From assembly GCF_004349085.1 (NCBI RefSeq), contig NZ_SMFM01000004.1, positions 215,432 to 279,431 on the forward strand: DNA of 64,000 nucleotides, written 5' to 3'. Positions 36,699 through 46,037 of this stretch are shown piece by piece. A model generated the notes under the pieces. It did no database searches. It was given only the letters and a program-made list of their open reading frames with translations, and was not told the origin of the DNA. The first letter of the stretch is position 1. Each line of letters begins with the position of its first letter. A program made the position numbers and the translations under genes. The DNA is from Flavobacterium caseinilyticum (GTDB lineage Bacteria; Bacteroidota; Bacteroidia; Flavobacteriales; Flavobacteriaceae).

Positions 36699-37766
36699 TT
36701 AACGAGATCCATTCGCATTGATTAAATCGTGGTATTTGCTGGCGATGATTTTCATGTTAGTACTGTAATCAGCATTTTGTTCAACAAACTCTCTGTTTTT
36801 CAAAACTGCGTTTTCTCGATATTCCCTATTTTTAAATGCCCAGATTAATTCCTCTGCGAGCATTTCAAAATCATCTACGGAAACCAATTGTCCATTTTTT
36901 TGGTGTTTAATCCAGCTTTGGTTTCCTCCAATATCGCTAACAATTGGATAGCAATTTGTTGCCATCGCTTCAAATAAAGATGCCGAAACTCCTTCTGTAA
37001 TTGGCATACTGATATAGATGTTCGCTTGTTGCAATAGTTTTGGTAATTCAGTATTTGGGATTCTACCTGTAAAGTGAACTTTATTTTCGATGCTTAATAT
37101 TTTTGCTAAATGCTTCAAGTATAATAGTTGTGACCCATCGCCAATAATTGTCAGTTCGAAATCTATTCCCTTCTCATTTAAGATTCCAAACGATTGTAGA
37201 ATAATAGCATGACGGTATTCCGGCAATAAAGAACGCGTCACGATTGCACAAATTTTTTCGGGATTTGCATTGTTTTCATTCCCAAATTTCACCAAATTAA
37301 TTCCTTTTGGTAAAACCAAAACTTTAGTCATATCGACCTTGGCCTGAATCATAGAAATAGTCATCACAGGACCCCAAGCGTGAATTAAATCGGCTTTTTT
37401 GAAAGCATATTTTTGAATCAGTTTTTTTAAAGGAACCGAAAATGATTTTTCCGGCCACAAATCCGTTCGGCCTTGCTGCGCAATGGCCACAGGTTTTATT
37501 CCTGATAATGCGGCAAGAAAACCGTAACTGGTAGTTCTTTCGGCGATAACCATATCCGGGTGATATGTTTTTGTTAATTTTCTAATTTTAGACAATGCGA
37601 ATGCAAATTCCAAAATTCGTAGCACACGGTTTTTGAAACCAATACTGGGTGTTTTTAATTCCCAGGTAATTATTTCAAAATAACCAAATTCCCTGAGACC
37701 GTTCATCCAAGTGATCGCATCGGCTCTGTAGGATTCGCCAAGAAAAAGTATTTTCTTTTTTTGCAT
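36699..37766 (-). CDS. Family 4 glycosyltransferase (GT-B)
   Basis: 355 residues. The N-terminal half has hydrophobic patches for membrane association and ERTTSYGFLAALSG. The C-terminal nucleotide-sugar domain has IVTRSLLPEYRHAIILQSF, the FELTIIGDGSQLLYLK segment, VHFTGRIPNTELPKLLQQANIYISMPITEGVSAS in pieces, and the E(x7)E motif in EGVSASLFEAMA. The acceptor is not known. It is followed 15 bases downstream-side by no glycan operon; its upstream neighbour on the same strand is murB's region. The DUF2461 gene precedes it by 15 bases and may be cotranscribed. Confidence 0.9.
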   Translation of the reverse strand: MQKKKILFLGESYRADAITWMNGLREFGYFEIITWELKTPSIGFKNRVLRILEFAFALSKIRKLTKTYHPDMVIAERTTSYGFLAALSGIKPVAIAQQGRTDLWPEKSFSVPLKKLIQKYAFKKADLIHAWGPVMTISMIQAKVDMTKVLVLPKGINLVKFGNENNANPEKICAIVTRSLLPEYRHAIILQSFGILNEKGIDFELTIIGDGSQLLYLKHLAKILSIENKVHFTGRIPNTELPKLLQQANIYISMPITEGVSASLFEAMATNCYPIVSDIGGNQSWIKHQKNGQLVSVDDFEMLAEELIWAFKNREYRENAVLKNREFVEQNADYSTNMKIIASKYHDLINANGSR

Positions 37767-37781
37767 CGGTTTAAATTGGAA

Positions 37782-38453
37782 TTACTCGGAAGTTAAAGCA
37801 CGATTTATAAAATCATTCAGAGGCTTTAGTACGATTAATTTTTTACTGATTGCGGCGACAAAGTCCTTTTTTGTGGCTTCTGAAATATCAATTCTTACAG
37901 AAGATTCAAAGCTTTTTAATTTTAATAATTCAATCGCCGGATGTTCTTTTTCGTATCCTCGAGGTGGGTTTTTGAGCGTATTTTTTTCATTACGATCAAA
38001 ATCTTTAAATTCTTTTTTGAAATTTTTTTCGTCCAGGATTGCTTCTAAATCATCGTGAAAAAAAGCAATTTCTTTTCGCATTTTTTTTAAATCCTCCGCT
38101 TCGGGACAATATAATCCTCCAGCAATAAAACTGGATCCTTTTTCTAAATGAATATAATATCCGGAACGATTCTGACCTTTGGCTCCCGAAGAAAGCCAGA
38201 TGCCTAAATGTGATTTGTAAGGAGTTTTGTCCTTGGAAAATCGGATGTCACGATTGATTCTGAATGTGCAATTTTTGACTTCAAGCATTTCCAGAGAGGC
38301 ATCCAGCGGTTTCATCACGTTTAATAAATCAGCAACTAATTGCTGGTAATCCGTTTTGAATGTTTCATAACGTTTTTTATTTTCCAAAAACCAATCTCTA
38401 TTGTTATTGGCCTTTAAATCATCCAGAAATTGTAAGGTGTCTTTTGAAAGCAT
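37782..38453 (-). CDS. DUF2461 domain-containing protein
   Basis: 223 residues spanning the whole DUF2461 (TIGR02453) family: FLDDLKANNNRDWFLENKKRYE at the start, FRINRDIRFSKDKTPYKSHLGIW as the signature, YYIHLEKGSSFIAGGLY, and the C-terminal NPPRGYEKEHPAIELLKLKSF. The biochemical function is unknown. It starts 10 bases after the rhodanese-thioredoxin gene and is 15 bases before the glycosyltransferase gene, so the three probably form one leftward transcript. Confidence 0.92.
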   Translation of the reverse strand: MLSKDTLQFLDDLKANNNRDWFLENKKRYETFKTDYQQLVADLLNVMKPLDASLEMLEVKNCTFRINRDIRFSKDKTPYKSHLGIWLSSGAKGQNRSGYYIHLEKGSSFIAGGLYCPEAEDLKKMRKEIAFFHDDLEAILDEKNFKKEFKDFDRNEKNTLKNPPRGYEKEHPAIELLKLKSFESSVRIDISEATKKDFVAAISKKLIVLKPLNDFINRALTSE

Positions 38454-38463
38454 CGTGAAGCTA

Positions 38464-39168
38464 TTATAGTTGTTTTTTCAAATCGACTTCACTAATAAAG
38501 CCAGAATGTTTCCATTTCAATTCTTTATTTTCATACAATAATAAGGTAGGAAGTTCGCTGATTTTCATTTCTGTCATCAACGTTTTGTTTTTGTCAGCAT
38601 CCAGTCGAATAATCACAACAGAATCAGTCATTTCTTTTGTCATTTTTGAAAGGTACGGTTCCATTTTTTTGCAAGGAGCACACCATTCCGCATAAAAATC
38701 AATTAGAACTTTTTTGTCTGAAATTAGTAATTTGTTGTATTCCGCAACGGAAAGGCCAATTGTTTTGTTACTTGGATTAGACAATCCTGCAGCGTCCCAT
38801 TTTAATATTCCGCCTTGCAATTGATAAATCGTTGTAAAACCTAATTCTTCCAATTTTTCAGCTGCTTTTTGACTTCTCGCGCCACTTTTGCAATACACAA
38901 AAACAGGTTTTGATTTATCTAATTTTTCTGCGCCTGCAACAAAATTGTCACCCAGCCAATTTACATTTCCGGCATTATCTATATGTCCTGCTGTAAATTC
39001 TTCCGGCGTGCGTACATCAAGGATTTGCGGATTTGGAGTTGCTGCAATTTTTTCAGCGAAAGCCTGAGCTTCAATAGTTTCAATAGTTTCTGTTTTTTTT
39101 GAAGTTTGTCCGTTACAGGATAAAATGACAAAAGAAACGATTGTAAGTAATATGGGGTGAAATCTCAT
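38464..39168 (-). CDS. Rhodanese-thioredoxin fusion lipoprotein
   Basis: 234 residues. The type II signal peptide ends at MRFHPILLTIVSFVILSC, so the protein is anchored on the periplasmic side. Residues 30-125 are a rhodanese domain with the active Cys in VFVYCKSGARSQKAAEKL. Residues 135-234 are a thioredoxin domain with the redox motif in FYAEWCAPCKKMEPYL. The combination suggests periplasmic sulfur transfer or thiol reduction; a redox partner is not seen nearby. Confidence 0.92.
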   Translation of the reverse strand: MRFHPILLTIVSFVILSCNGQTSKKTETIETIEAQAFAEKIAATPNPQILDVRTPEEFTAGHIDNAGNVNWLGDNFVAGAEKLDKSKPVFVYCKSGARSQKAAEKLEELGFTTIYQLQGGILKWDAAGLSNPSNKTIGLSVAEYNKLLISDKKVLIDFYAEWCAPCKKMEPYLSKMTKEMTDSVVIIRLDADKNKTLMTEMKISELPTLLLYENKELKWKHSGFISEVDLKKQL

Positions 39169-39246
39169 AGTGATCTTATTTAGATTAGAATTTGCTAAAT
39201 TAGGTATTTTTTGAATTTTTGAATCTTTTTAAATACTAATAAAAAG

Positions 39247-40326
39247 TTATAAATTGAAAATTTTATAAGTTTGATGCGTTGATTTTACAATGGCTTCGGT
39301 GCGTTCGGGATGAGTATCTGAAATGAAGAGTTGTCCAAAAATATCGCTGTTGACCATTTCTATTATTTTGCCAACGCGACTTTCGTCCAATTTGTCAAAG
39401 ATGTCATCAAAAAGTAAAAGAGGTTTAACGCCGCTTTGTTTTTTAAGAAATTCGAACTGCGCTAATTTTAGTGCAATTAGAAACGATTTCTGTTGTCCCT
39501 GCGATCCAAATTTTTTAATAGGATGCTGGTCTATTTCAAATGCCAAATCGTCTTTATGAGTGCCAACACTGGTGTAATGTAAAATTCGATCTTTATTGAT
39601 GTTTTCCTGCAAAAGTGTCAGTAAATCTTTTTCAAATAAATGACTTTCATACACGAGTTGAACGGTTTCCTGTGAACCCGTTATAGCTTGATGATGCACG
39701 TTAAAAATAGGAAGAAAGGCCTCGATAAATTCTTTCCTTTTTTCGAAAATATATGTTCCAAAGCCATTGAGTTGCTCATTATATATAGAAAGTGTATCGT
39801 TGTCAAAAACATGATTCAATGCAAAATATTTTAACAAAGCATTGCGCTGACTCATTACTTTTTGGTACTGAATAAGTTGCTGTAAATAATGGGAATCCAG
39901 TTGCGAAATGACGCTGTCCATGAATTTCCTCCTAGTTTCGCTGCCTTCCACAATTAAATCCCGATCCGCGGGAGAAATAATAACTAAAGGAATAAAGCCA
40001 ATATGGTCCGAAAATTTATCGTACGCTTTACTGTTGCGTTTTAATATTTTCTTCAGTCCTTTTTTTAGACTGCAAACAATTTGTTCCGTCCTTCCGTTTT
40101 TTTCAAATTCGCCATCAATCACAAAAAATTCTTCGCCATGTTTAATGTTTTGAACCGCTAACGGATTGAAGTAGCTTTTTCCGTATGCTAAATGGTAAAT
40201 TGCATCGAGTACATTGGTTTTTCCGATGCCATTTTTGCCTACAAAACAATTTATTTTGCTGTCAAAATCGAAAGTTACTTCGGAAAAATTCTTATAATTG
40301 AATAACGAGATTTTTTTTAAATACAT
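39247..40326 (-). CDS. recF: DNA replication and repair protein RecF
   Basis: 359 residues from the ATG at 40326; an ATG 36 codons upstream would add an unrelated basic stretch. RecF loads RecA at gaps with RecO and RecR. The start [21 protein letters not shown] and Walker [18 protein letters not shown] are typical. The ABC-type signature is in [20 protein letters not shown] and the Walker B in [16 protein letters not shown]. The TPR gene diverges 230 bases away. dnaA and gyrB are not in the window. Confidence 0.95.
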   Translation of the reverse strand: MYLKKISLFNYKNFSEVTFDFDSKINCFVGKNGIGKTNVLDAIYHLAYGKSYFNPLAVQNIKHGEEFFVIDGEFEKNGRTEQIVCSLKKGLKKILKRNSKAYDKFSDHIGFIPLVIISPADRDLIVEGSETRRKFMDSVISQLDSHYLQQLIQYQKVMSQRNALLKYFALNHVFDNDTLSIYNEQLNGFGTYIFEKRKEFIEAFLPIFNVHHQAITGSQETVQLVYESHLFEKDLLTLLQENINKDRILHYTSVGTHKDDLAFEIDQHPIKKFGSQGQQKSFLIALKLAQFEFLKKQSGVKPLLLFDDIFDKLDESRVGKIIEMVNSDIFGQLFISDTHPERTEAIVKSTHQTYKIFNL

Positions 40327-40558
40327 CTGTAAGGCTTGCTGGTATTGAGAACTTTGGTGTTTTTGGAACGGTTTTTCAAAGTGGGTGCAAATTATTGAAA
40401 AATATCGATAAAAATGGCTTTTCATGCTTTTCAATCGGAATTATTTTGTCTTTGGAAAGAAAGAGCCTCTCATAATATTTTTTTTGAATATAAAAGCATA
40501 TTTTTTGTGTCGGTTTGAATAAAAATTTTATTTTTGCGGCTCACTAAATTAAAAATAA

Positions 40559-41335
40559 ATGGCGACTTACAATAAAAGAGGATATAAAGTACCAAAAGAA
40601 AAGGAAGTTAAAGACGATGCAGTTGAAGCAGTAATTATTGATGAGAAAGACAGCACAACTGCTGAGGTGTTCTCAAAATTAGATGAATCAGCTACAATAA
40701 CGGAGACCTGGGTAGCTAAAAATCAAAAAATCATTATTGGATTAGTTGCCGTTGCCGCTGTGGTTACCATAGGTTATTTAGCGTATCAACGCTTTATTGC
40801 CGCACCAAGAGAAGACGAGGCCGCCAATGAAATGTTTGTTGCGCAACAAAATTTTCAAAAAGCAACGGAAGGAGTAGCAAGTGATTCTTTATATAAGCTG
40901 TCATTGAATGGTTCTGAAGGGAAATTTGGATTTTTGAAAATAGCCGATGAATATTCTGGAACTGATGCCGGAAATTTAGCGAATTATTACGCGGGTGTTG
41001 CTTATTTGAATACAGGAAAATATACGGAGGCTATTGACTATTTAAATAAATTTAAGTCAGACGACATTGTTTTAAGTGCTTTGGCAAAAGGAGCAATCGG
41101 AGATGCTTATTCTCAAAAAAATCAGCCGAAAGAAGCTTTAGAAAATTACGTGAAAGCTGCTGGAACAAATAAAAATGATTTCACAACGCCACGTTTCTTA
41201 TTAAAAGCTGGAAAAACGGCTTTGGCATTAGGAAATAAAGCTGATGCTTTGAAATATTTTACAGATATTAAAGAGAATTATGAAGGAACTCCAGAAGGTG
41301 TTTCTGTTGATGTTTTGATAGGATTAGCACAATAG
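40559..41335 (+). CDS. YfgM-like TPR membrane protein
   Basis: 258 residues. A soluble start with acidic patches (1-50), one membrane helix at about 57-76 (IIIGLVAVAAVVTIGYLAYQ), then three or four TPR motifs: GNLANYYAGVAYLNTGKYTE, SALAKGAIGDAYSQKNQPKEA and LLKAGKTALALGNKADAL. This matches YfgM, a periplasmic-side partner of the Sec translocon in E. coli, though many Bacteroidota TPR proteins have this form. ribH follows 106 bases downstream. Confidence 0.88.
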   Translation: MATYNKRGYKVPKEKEVKDDAVEAVIIDEKDSTTAEVFSKLDESATITETWVAKNQKIIIGLVAVAAVVTIGYLAYQRFIAAPREDEAANEMFVAQQNFQKATEGVASDSLYKLSLNGSEGKFGFLKIADEYSGTDAGNLANYYAGVAYLNTGKYTEAIDYLNKFKSDDIVLSALAKGAIGDAYSQKNQPKEALENYVKAAGTNKNDFTTPRFLLKAGKTALALGNKADALKYFTDIKENYEGTPEGVSVDVLIGLAQ

Positions 41336-41441
41336 TGAAAAATGATTTAAGATTACTGATTTGAGAATGTAGTTTTTTTGATTTCAAAATCCTATCTTTA
41401 ATATCTGAATTGAAACTCTAAGATCAAAAATTTAAAATCAA

Positions 41442-42017
41442 ATGGCTACCGAAAATAAAAATTTATCCGAGTACGATAAAAATGCTGTCCCGGATGCGAA
41501 AAAATTTCGTTTTGGAATTGTAGTTGCTGAATGGAACGAGACCATCACTGAGGGACTTTTTGAAGGTGCAATTACAGCATTGTTAGAAAATGACGTTCCC
41601 TCTGCAAACATTATTCGTTGGAATGTTCCGGGAAGCTTTGAGCTTATTTACGGCTCGAAGAAAATGTTGCAAACTCAAAATGTAGATGCAGTAATTGCGA
41701 TAGGCTGTGTAATTCAAGGTCAGACGAAACATTTTGATTTTGTGTGTGAAGCGGTTTCTCAAGGGATAAAAGACTTAAATGTACAAACTGATATTCCTGT
41801 GATATTTTGTGTTCTTACGGATAATACCATGCAACAATCTATCGATAGAAGTGGAGGAATCCATGGAAATAAAGGTACTGAAGCTGCCATTGCTGCTATA
41901 AAAATGGCTTTTATTCGTCAGCAATCGTCATTTTCACATCAAATAGGGAATCACCACTTATTGACTGCAGGCTCTATTCAACTAGAAGAGGGATCGCCCT
42001 TAGAGTTGAAAGAATAA
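41442..42017 (+). CDS. ribH: 6,7-dimethyl-8-ribityllumazine synthase
   Basis: 191 residues, with a short N-terminal and a C-terminal extension beyond the usual 155 or so. It condenses 5-amino-6-ribitylaminouracil with dihydroxybutanone phosphate in riboflavin synthesis and forms pentamers or icosahedra. Signature parts: FGIVVAEWNETITEGL, RWNVPGSFEL, AIGCVIQGQTKHFDFVCEAV, PVIFCVLTDNTMQQSIDRSGG and HGNKGTEAA. The last 37 residues (IRQQSSFSHQIGNHHLL onward) are less conserved. It is followed by two terminators. Confidence 0.96.
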   Translation: MATENKNLSEYDKNAVPDAKKFRFGIVVAEWNETITEGLFEGAITALLENDVPSANIIRWNVPGSFELIYGSKKMLQTQNVDAVIAIGCVIQGQTKHFDFVCEAVSQGIKDLNVQTDIPVIFCVLTDNTMQQSIDRSGGIHGNKGTEAAIAAIKMAFIRQQSSFSHQIGNHHLLTAGSIQLEEGSPLELKE

Positions 42018-42043
42018 ACAGCAATACTGTTTTTTAAAATAAA

Positions 42044-42078
42044 ATAAAAACCTACTTTTTTTGAGTAGGTTTTTTTTT
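42044..42078 (+). terminator. Terminator of ribH
   Basis: AAACCTACT-TTTTTTG-AGTAGGTTT followed by a T-tract. Confidence 0.88.
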
Positions 42079-42130
42079 GCGGTTTCAGTCAATACTCAAA
42101 ACTGTACTGTTTTAAATAAAACACTTCATA

Positions 42131-42158
42131 AAAAAAACCTGAATAAACAGGTTTTTTT
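42131..42158. terminator. Second, bidirectional terminator-like hairpin
   Basis: AAAAAAACCTG-AATAAA-CAGGTTTTTTT, a perfect 11-base stem 50 bases beyond the ribH terminator. Confidence 0.75.
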
Positions 42159-42217
42159 AAATTACAAATCATTGTTGTCCTATGAAAACTTTTTAAAATT
42201 GATTATACCTGATAGAT

Positions 42218-42362
42218 TTAGTCCTTATGGGACATTTCTTAGCGGCATGTCTATTTTATTCACTACCACTATTTTGCTCCTAACGGAGCATTCCTCAATG
42301 AGGTTATATTTTGGTAGTAAGATAGTTCGAAATATGAAATTTGTCCCGTAAGGACTATACTT
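42218..42362. repeat. Palindromic dispersed-type element ending in GTCCTTATGGGACA
   Basis: Outer inverted repeats AGTCCTTATGGGACA (about 42220-42234) and TGTCCCGTAAGGACT (about 42344-42358) differ by one base. Inside are CTACCA...TGGTAG arms and a small hairpin GCTCC-TAAC-GGAGC. The nested design and the GTCCC(T/A)nCGGGAC-like ends resemble non-coding repeats that recur in Flavobacterium and related genomes. It fills the space between ribH and the DUF892 gene. No coding sequence is seen in it. Confidence 0.55.
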
Positions 42363-42406
42363 ATTTAAACCGTACAATAATGATTACAATTCATTAACTG
42401 ATAAGA

Positions 42407-42982
42407 CTATTTTTCATCTGCATGCGCAGCTTCAATATTAATGTCAGCCAAAGCAATTTCTGTTAGAGTGACATCAGCCTTTTTCTCTTCTTCCAGAGTT
42501 CTAGCCAGCAGTATTGCTGCTTTATTCTCGCCCAAGGTCACTGCATATGCTCTCAAAGTACCATAAGTTGCTATTTCATAATGTTCTACTTTTTGTGCGG
42601 CGGCAATCATTGCAGCATCGCGTACAACTCCTATTTCCGTTTCTGCCATAATCCCGTCGGCTTCTTTTAGAAGACCTTCCATTGCATCACATTTTTTTCC
42701 AACAGCTTTTAGATCTAAAGATTCAAATATTTTTTCTAAACGAGCAATATGCTCCTCTGTTTCTTTAAGATGATGTTCAAAAGCATGTATTAGTTTTGAA
42801 GAGGTAGCGTTTTTTGCCATTTTAGGTAAGGCTTTCGTCAATGCATGCTCAGCCCATAAGATGTCTTTCAATCCGTCTTCAAAAAAATCTCTTAATCCTT
42901 GCGCTGCATTTGGTTTAGCTTTTACAGCTCCTTTTTTGGTTTCCACTTTTTGGTTTTCTTCTTTTTCTTTGGTCGTTTTCAT
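42407..42982 (-). CDS. DUF892 (YciF/YciE-like) ferritin-like protein
   Basis: 191 residues. A Lys-rich leader of about 25 residues precedes the DUF892 four-helix bundle: GLRDFFEDGLKDILWAEHAL, LPKMAKNATSSKLIHAFEHHLKETEEHIARLE in parts, and KVEHYEIATYGTLRAYAVTLGE. The Glu and His residues in these helices (EHAL, HHLKETEEH, EHYEI) match the di-iron site of ferritin-like proteins. YciF-type proteins respond to osmotic and general stress. It sits alone, reversed to the ribH-mutL direction, between repeat sequences. Confidence 0.92.
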   Translation of the reverse strand: MKTTKEKEENQKVETKKGAVKAKPNAAQGLRDFFEDGLKDILWAEHALTKALPKMAKNATSSKLIHAFEHHLKETEEHIARLEKIFESLDLKAVGKKCDAMEGLLKEADGIMAETEIGVVRDAAMIAAAQKVEHYEIATYGTLRAYAVTLGENKAAILLARTLEEEKKADVTLTEIALADINIEAAHADEK

Positions 42983-43344
42983 AGTGCTTGTTTTTTAAAT
43001 ATTGCTATATGTTGATTAACAAATTTAAGTCTTAAATCTGTATATCATTTGTAAAATTTTATTAAATAATTTCAAAATTCATACGTTAGAGCCTTATTAT
43101 GAAATAGTTATATGCTTATGTTCCTCAATATAATTATTTGTTTTTTAAGGCTGTTTCACTGTCTAAACGAATTGGTTTACAACACTGTAGAGAACAGGAG
43201 TAAGTTTGCTGGAAATAATTGGTCAACTATCAAATAAAAATTGATCGTTGGTTTATGAAGTTTTCTGTTTTAAAAAGCATATTAGTAATAAAACCCACTA
43301 GAATTTTATTAAATTTGTATTTCTTGGTTTTGTAAAAAACTATT

Positions 43345-43368
43345 GTCACCCTGAACGCAGTTGAAGGG
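43345..43368. repeat. Short palindromic repeat GTCACCCTGAAC...
   Basis: ACCCTGAACGCAGTTGAAGGGT can pair ACCCT with AGGGT and CAAC-like inner bases; it is a variant of the GTCACCCTGAGCGnAGTCGAAGGGT-type repeat seen across Bacteroidota. It lies just before mutL. The rest of the 42983-43392 gap is AT-rich with no gene seen. Confidence 0.45.
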
Positions 43369-43392
43369 TTAAACTTTAACCTAAATTTTTTA

Positions 43393-45234
43393 ATGTCGAG
43401 TATAATTCAATTACTTCCTGATCATGTCGCCAATCAAATTGCTGCTGGAGAAGTCGTTCAACGTCCAGCCTCAGTAGTCAAAGAATTGCTTGAAAACGCA
43501 GTTGATGCTCGAGCAACAGACATCAAATTAATTCTTAAAGATGCCGGGAAGGCTTTGGTGCAGGTTATTGACAATGGTTTAGGAATGAGCGTCACTGATG
43601 CACGCTTGTGTTTTGAACGTCATGCGACATCCAAAATTCGCCAAGCCGAAGATTTATTTTCGTTGCACACCAAAGGGTTTCGTGGAGAAGCATTAGCATC
43701 TATAGCGGCGATTGCTCATGTAGAAATGAAGACCAAACAGGATCAGGAGGAGCTGGGAACGCACATTATCATTGAAGGCAGTAAATTTGTATCTCAGGAT
43801 GTAGCGGTTTTACCTACTGGTACTTCATTTGCTGTCAAAAGTTTATTTTTTAATATTCCCGCGCGACGCAATTTTCTGAAGTCAGATACGGTGGAATACC
43901 GTCATATTATTGATGAATTTCAACGTGTCGCTTTGGCACATTCCAATATACATTTTACATTTTATCACAATGGCAGCGAAATGTTCAATTTGCCGCCTTC
44001 AACTTTGAGACAACGCATTGTCACTATTTTTTCAGGTAAAACCAATGAGAAATTAGTGCCGGTTCAGGAAGAAACAGAAATAGTGACGATTCAGGGATTT
44101 GTCAGCAAACCAGAATTTGCCAAAAAAAATCGAGGGGAACAGTTTTTCTTCGTCAATGACCGTTTTATAAAAAGTGGTTACCTGCACCATGCGGTTATGG
44201 CTGCTTATGATGGAATCTTGAAAGACGGCGCGCAGCCCAGTTATTTTCTATATTTAACAGTGCCGCCAAACACAATTGATATCAATATTCATCCTACTAA
44301 AACAGAGATTAAATTTGATGATGAACATGCGTTGTATGCTATTTTGAGAGCTTCGATAAAACACAGTTTGGGTCAGTTTAATGTGGCTCCAGTTTTGGAT
44401 TTTGACCGGGATTCTAATTTAGACACGCCGTATCATTATAAAGATTTAGTGGGAGCTACGCCAACGATACAGGTTGATGGGAATTTTAACCCGTTTTCTG
44501 AAGATACACCCAGCAAGCAGTTTTCCAGTTACAGAAAACCGGAACCAACGGCGAATTGGGAGAGTTTATACGTAGGTTTAAAACAAGATACGGATGAAAT
44601 AGGACACCTAACTTTCGAAAATGAAGAAGTAACTTCGTCTTTATTCAGTGATGAAGAAGTAGAGCATTCCGTTCATAAAACCTATCAAATCCATAAAAAA
44701 TACATCGTTTCATCAATCAAATCAGGAATGGTTATTGTTGATCAGCAGCGGGCACATCAGCGTGTTTTGTATGAGCAGCTTTTGGTAAACATGACTGTTC
44801 ATCAGGCTTCCAGTCAGCAGTTATTATTTCCTCTTAATTTGTTTTTTTCGTCAAGCGAAATGGAACTCATCTCAGATTTACAGCTATCGTTGCGGAATAC
44901 CGGATTTGTTTTTGAAGAAAATAATACAGATCACATCGTCATTTCAGGAATTCCAGTGAATGTAACCGAGAGTGAAGTTTCATTGGTTTTAGAACAGTTA
45001 TTAAGCGATTTGCAAGATGGTATCCCTGAAAGTAGTTTCAGTCAGAACGATACCATTGCGAAATCGATGGCCAAAAGTCTGGCGGTAAAAACAGGAACGC
45101 ACCTTACAGAAAAAGAGCAGGAAAATTTGGTGAACGGTCTTTTTGCCTGTAAAGACCCTAATGTTTCCCCATTTCAAAAACCCACTTTCATTACCATGCG
45201 TGTGGAAGATATAGATAAAAAATTTGCATTATGA
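43393..45234 (+). CDS. mutL: DNA mismatch repair protein MutL
   Basis: 613 residues. The N-terminal GHKL ATPase has VKELLENAVDARATDI, IDNGLGM, TKGFRGEALASIAAI and FFNIPARRNFLK. The C-terminal dimerisation domain starts near 425. In nicking MutLs the endonuclease motif is DQHA(x)2E(x)4E; here it reads DQQRAHQRVLYE (450-461), losing the His and the first Glu. The CPHGRP metal motif reads SPFQKP (592-597). So nicking activity is doubtful while the ATPase is intact. The stop overlaps the rhomboid start (ATGA). Confidence 0.95.
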   Translation: MSSIIQLLPDHVANQIAAGEVVQRPASVVKELLENAVDARATDIKLILKDAGKALVQVIDNGLGMSVTDARLCFERHATSKIRQAEDLFSLHTKGFRGEALASIAAIAHVEMKTKQDQEELGTHIIIEGSKFVSQDVAVLPTGTSFAVKSLFFNIPARRNFLKSDTVEYRHIIDEFQRVALAHSNIHFTFYHNGSEMFNLPPSTLRQRIVTIFSGKTNEKLVPVQEETEIVTIQGFVSKPEFAKKNRGEQFFFVNDRFIKSGYLHHAVMAAYDGILKDGAQPSYFLYLTVPPNTIDINIHPTKTEIKFDDEHALYAILRASIKHSLGQFNVAPVLDFDRDSNLDTPYHYKDLVGATPTIQVDGNFNPFSEDTPSKQFSSYRKPEPTANWESLYVGLKQDTDEIGHLTFENEEVTSSLFSDEEVEHSVHKTYQIHKKYIVSSIKSGMVIVDQQRAHQRVLYEQLLVNMTVHQASSQQLLFPLNLFFSSSEMELISDLQLSLRNTGFVFEENNTDHIVISGIPVNVTESEVSLVLEQLLSDLQDGIPESSFSQNDTIAKSMAKSLAVKTGTHLTEKEQENLVNGLFACKDPNVSPFQKPTFITMRVEDIDKKFAL

Positions 45235-45977
45235 GAAACGTTACTGAAACGGTTAAGCAATTAATCATTATTAATATTTTATTTTTTGTTGGTACATTGG
45301 CTTTAGGTGATATAGCCTATAAATATTTGGCGTTATATTTTCCTGAAAACCCTAGTTTTCAACTTTGGCAGCCTGTTTCTCATATGTTTATGCATGGAGG
45401 ATTTATGCATATTTTATTTAATATGTTTGCACTGTTTTCTTTTGGATCTGCTTTAGAGCAAATGTGGGGAGGTAAGAAATTCTTGTTTTTCTATATTTCA
45501 TGCGGATTAGGTTCCGCCCTATTGCACACCGGCGTGAATTATTATCATTTTCAGGAGGGTTTGAATACGCTGATCGCAAACGGATTTCCTGAGCAAGAAA
45601 TTTTGCAAATTTTGAATGAAGGTAAAATCAACACAAAATGGCAGGAAATTATGACAGTGTCCGATTTTCAAAGTTTCACTAGCGCATACATGGGAACAGC
45701 TGTTGGCGCTTCAGGAGCAATTTATGGGGTGATTGTAGCTTTTGCTTTTATGTTTCCTAATGCTGAATTGGCTCTGATGTTTATTCCTGTTCCAATAAAA
45801 GCAAAATACTTTGTTCCCGGTTTAGTATTAGTAGATTTGTATTTAGGTATTTCAGGAAAGTCTATATTTGGAGGCGGAGGAATAGCCCATTTTGCTCATG
45901 TTGGTGGTGCGTTGTTTGGTTTTATTATTATGTGGTATTGGAAAAAAAATCAGTTTAATGAGAATCGTTGGAATTAA
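45231..45977 (+). CDS. Rhomboid family intramembrane serine protease (first copy)
   Basis: 248 residues with six or seven membrane helices. The catalytic dyad is present: Ser in VGASGAIYGVIV (about 163) and His in FAHVGGALFGF (about 223). HMFMHGGFMHILFNMFAL holds the conserved His and Asn of helix 2. An extra loop of about 45 residues (GVNYYHFQEGLNTLIA onward) lies between helices 3 and 4, as in many Bacteroidota rhomboids. It overlaps mutL by 4 bases and a second rhomboid gene follows after 60 bases. Confidence 0.94.
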   Translation: MRNVTETVKQLIIINILFFVGTLALGDIAYKYLALYFPENPSFQLWQPVSHMFMHGGFMHILFNMFALFSFGSALEQMWGGKKFLFFYISCGLGSALLHTGVNYYHFQEGLNTLIANGFPEQEILQILNEGKINTKWQEIMTVSDFQSFTSAYMGTAVGASGAIYGVIVAFAFMFPNAELALMFIPVPIKAKYFVPGLVLVDLYLGISGKSIFGGGGIAHFAHVGGALFGFIIMWYWKKNQFNENRWN

Positions 45978-46037
45978 AGCAGTAAACGCTACACACTTTA
46001 TTGCGAACAAAAAACAAGACCATATAAAAAATACGTT

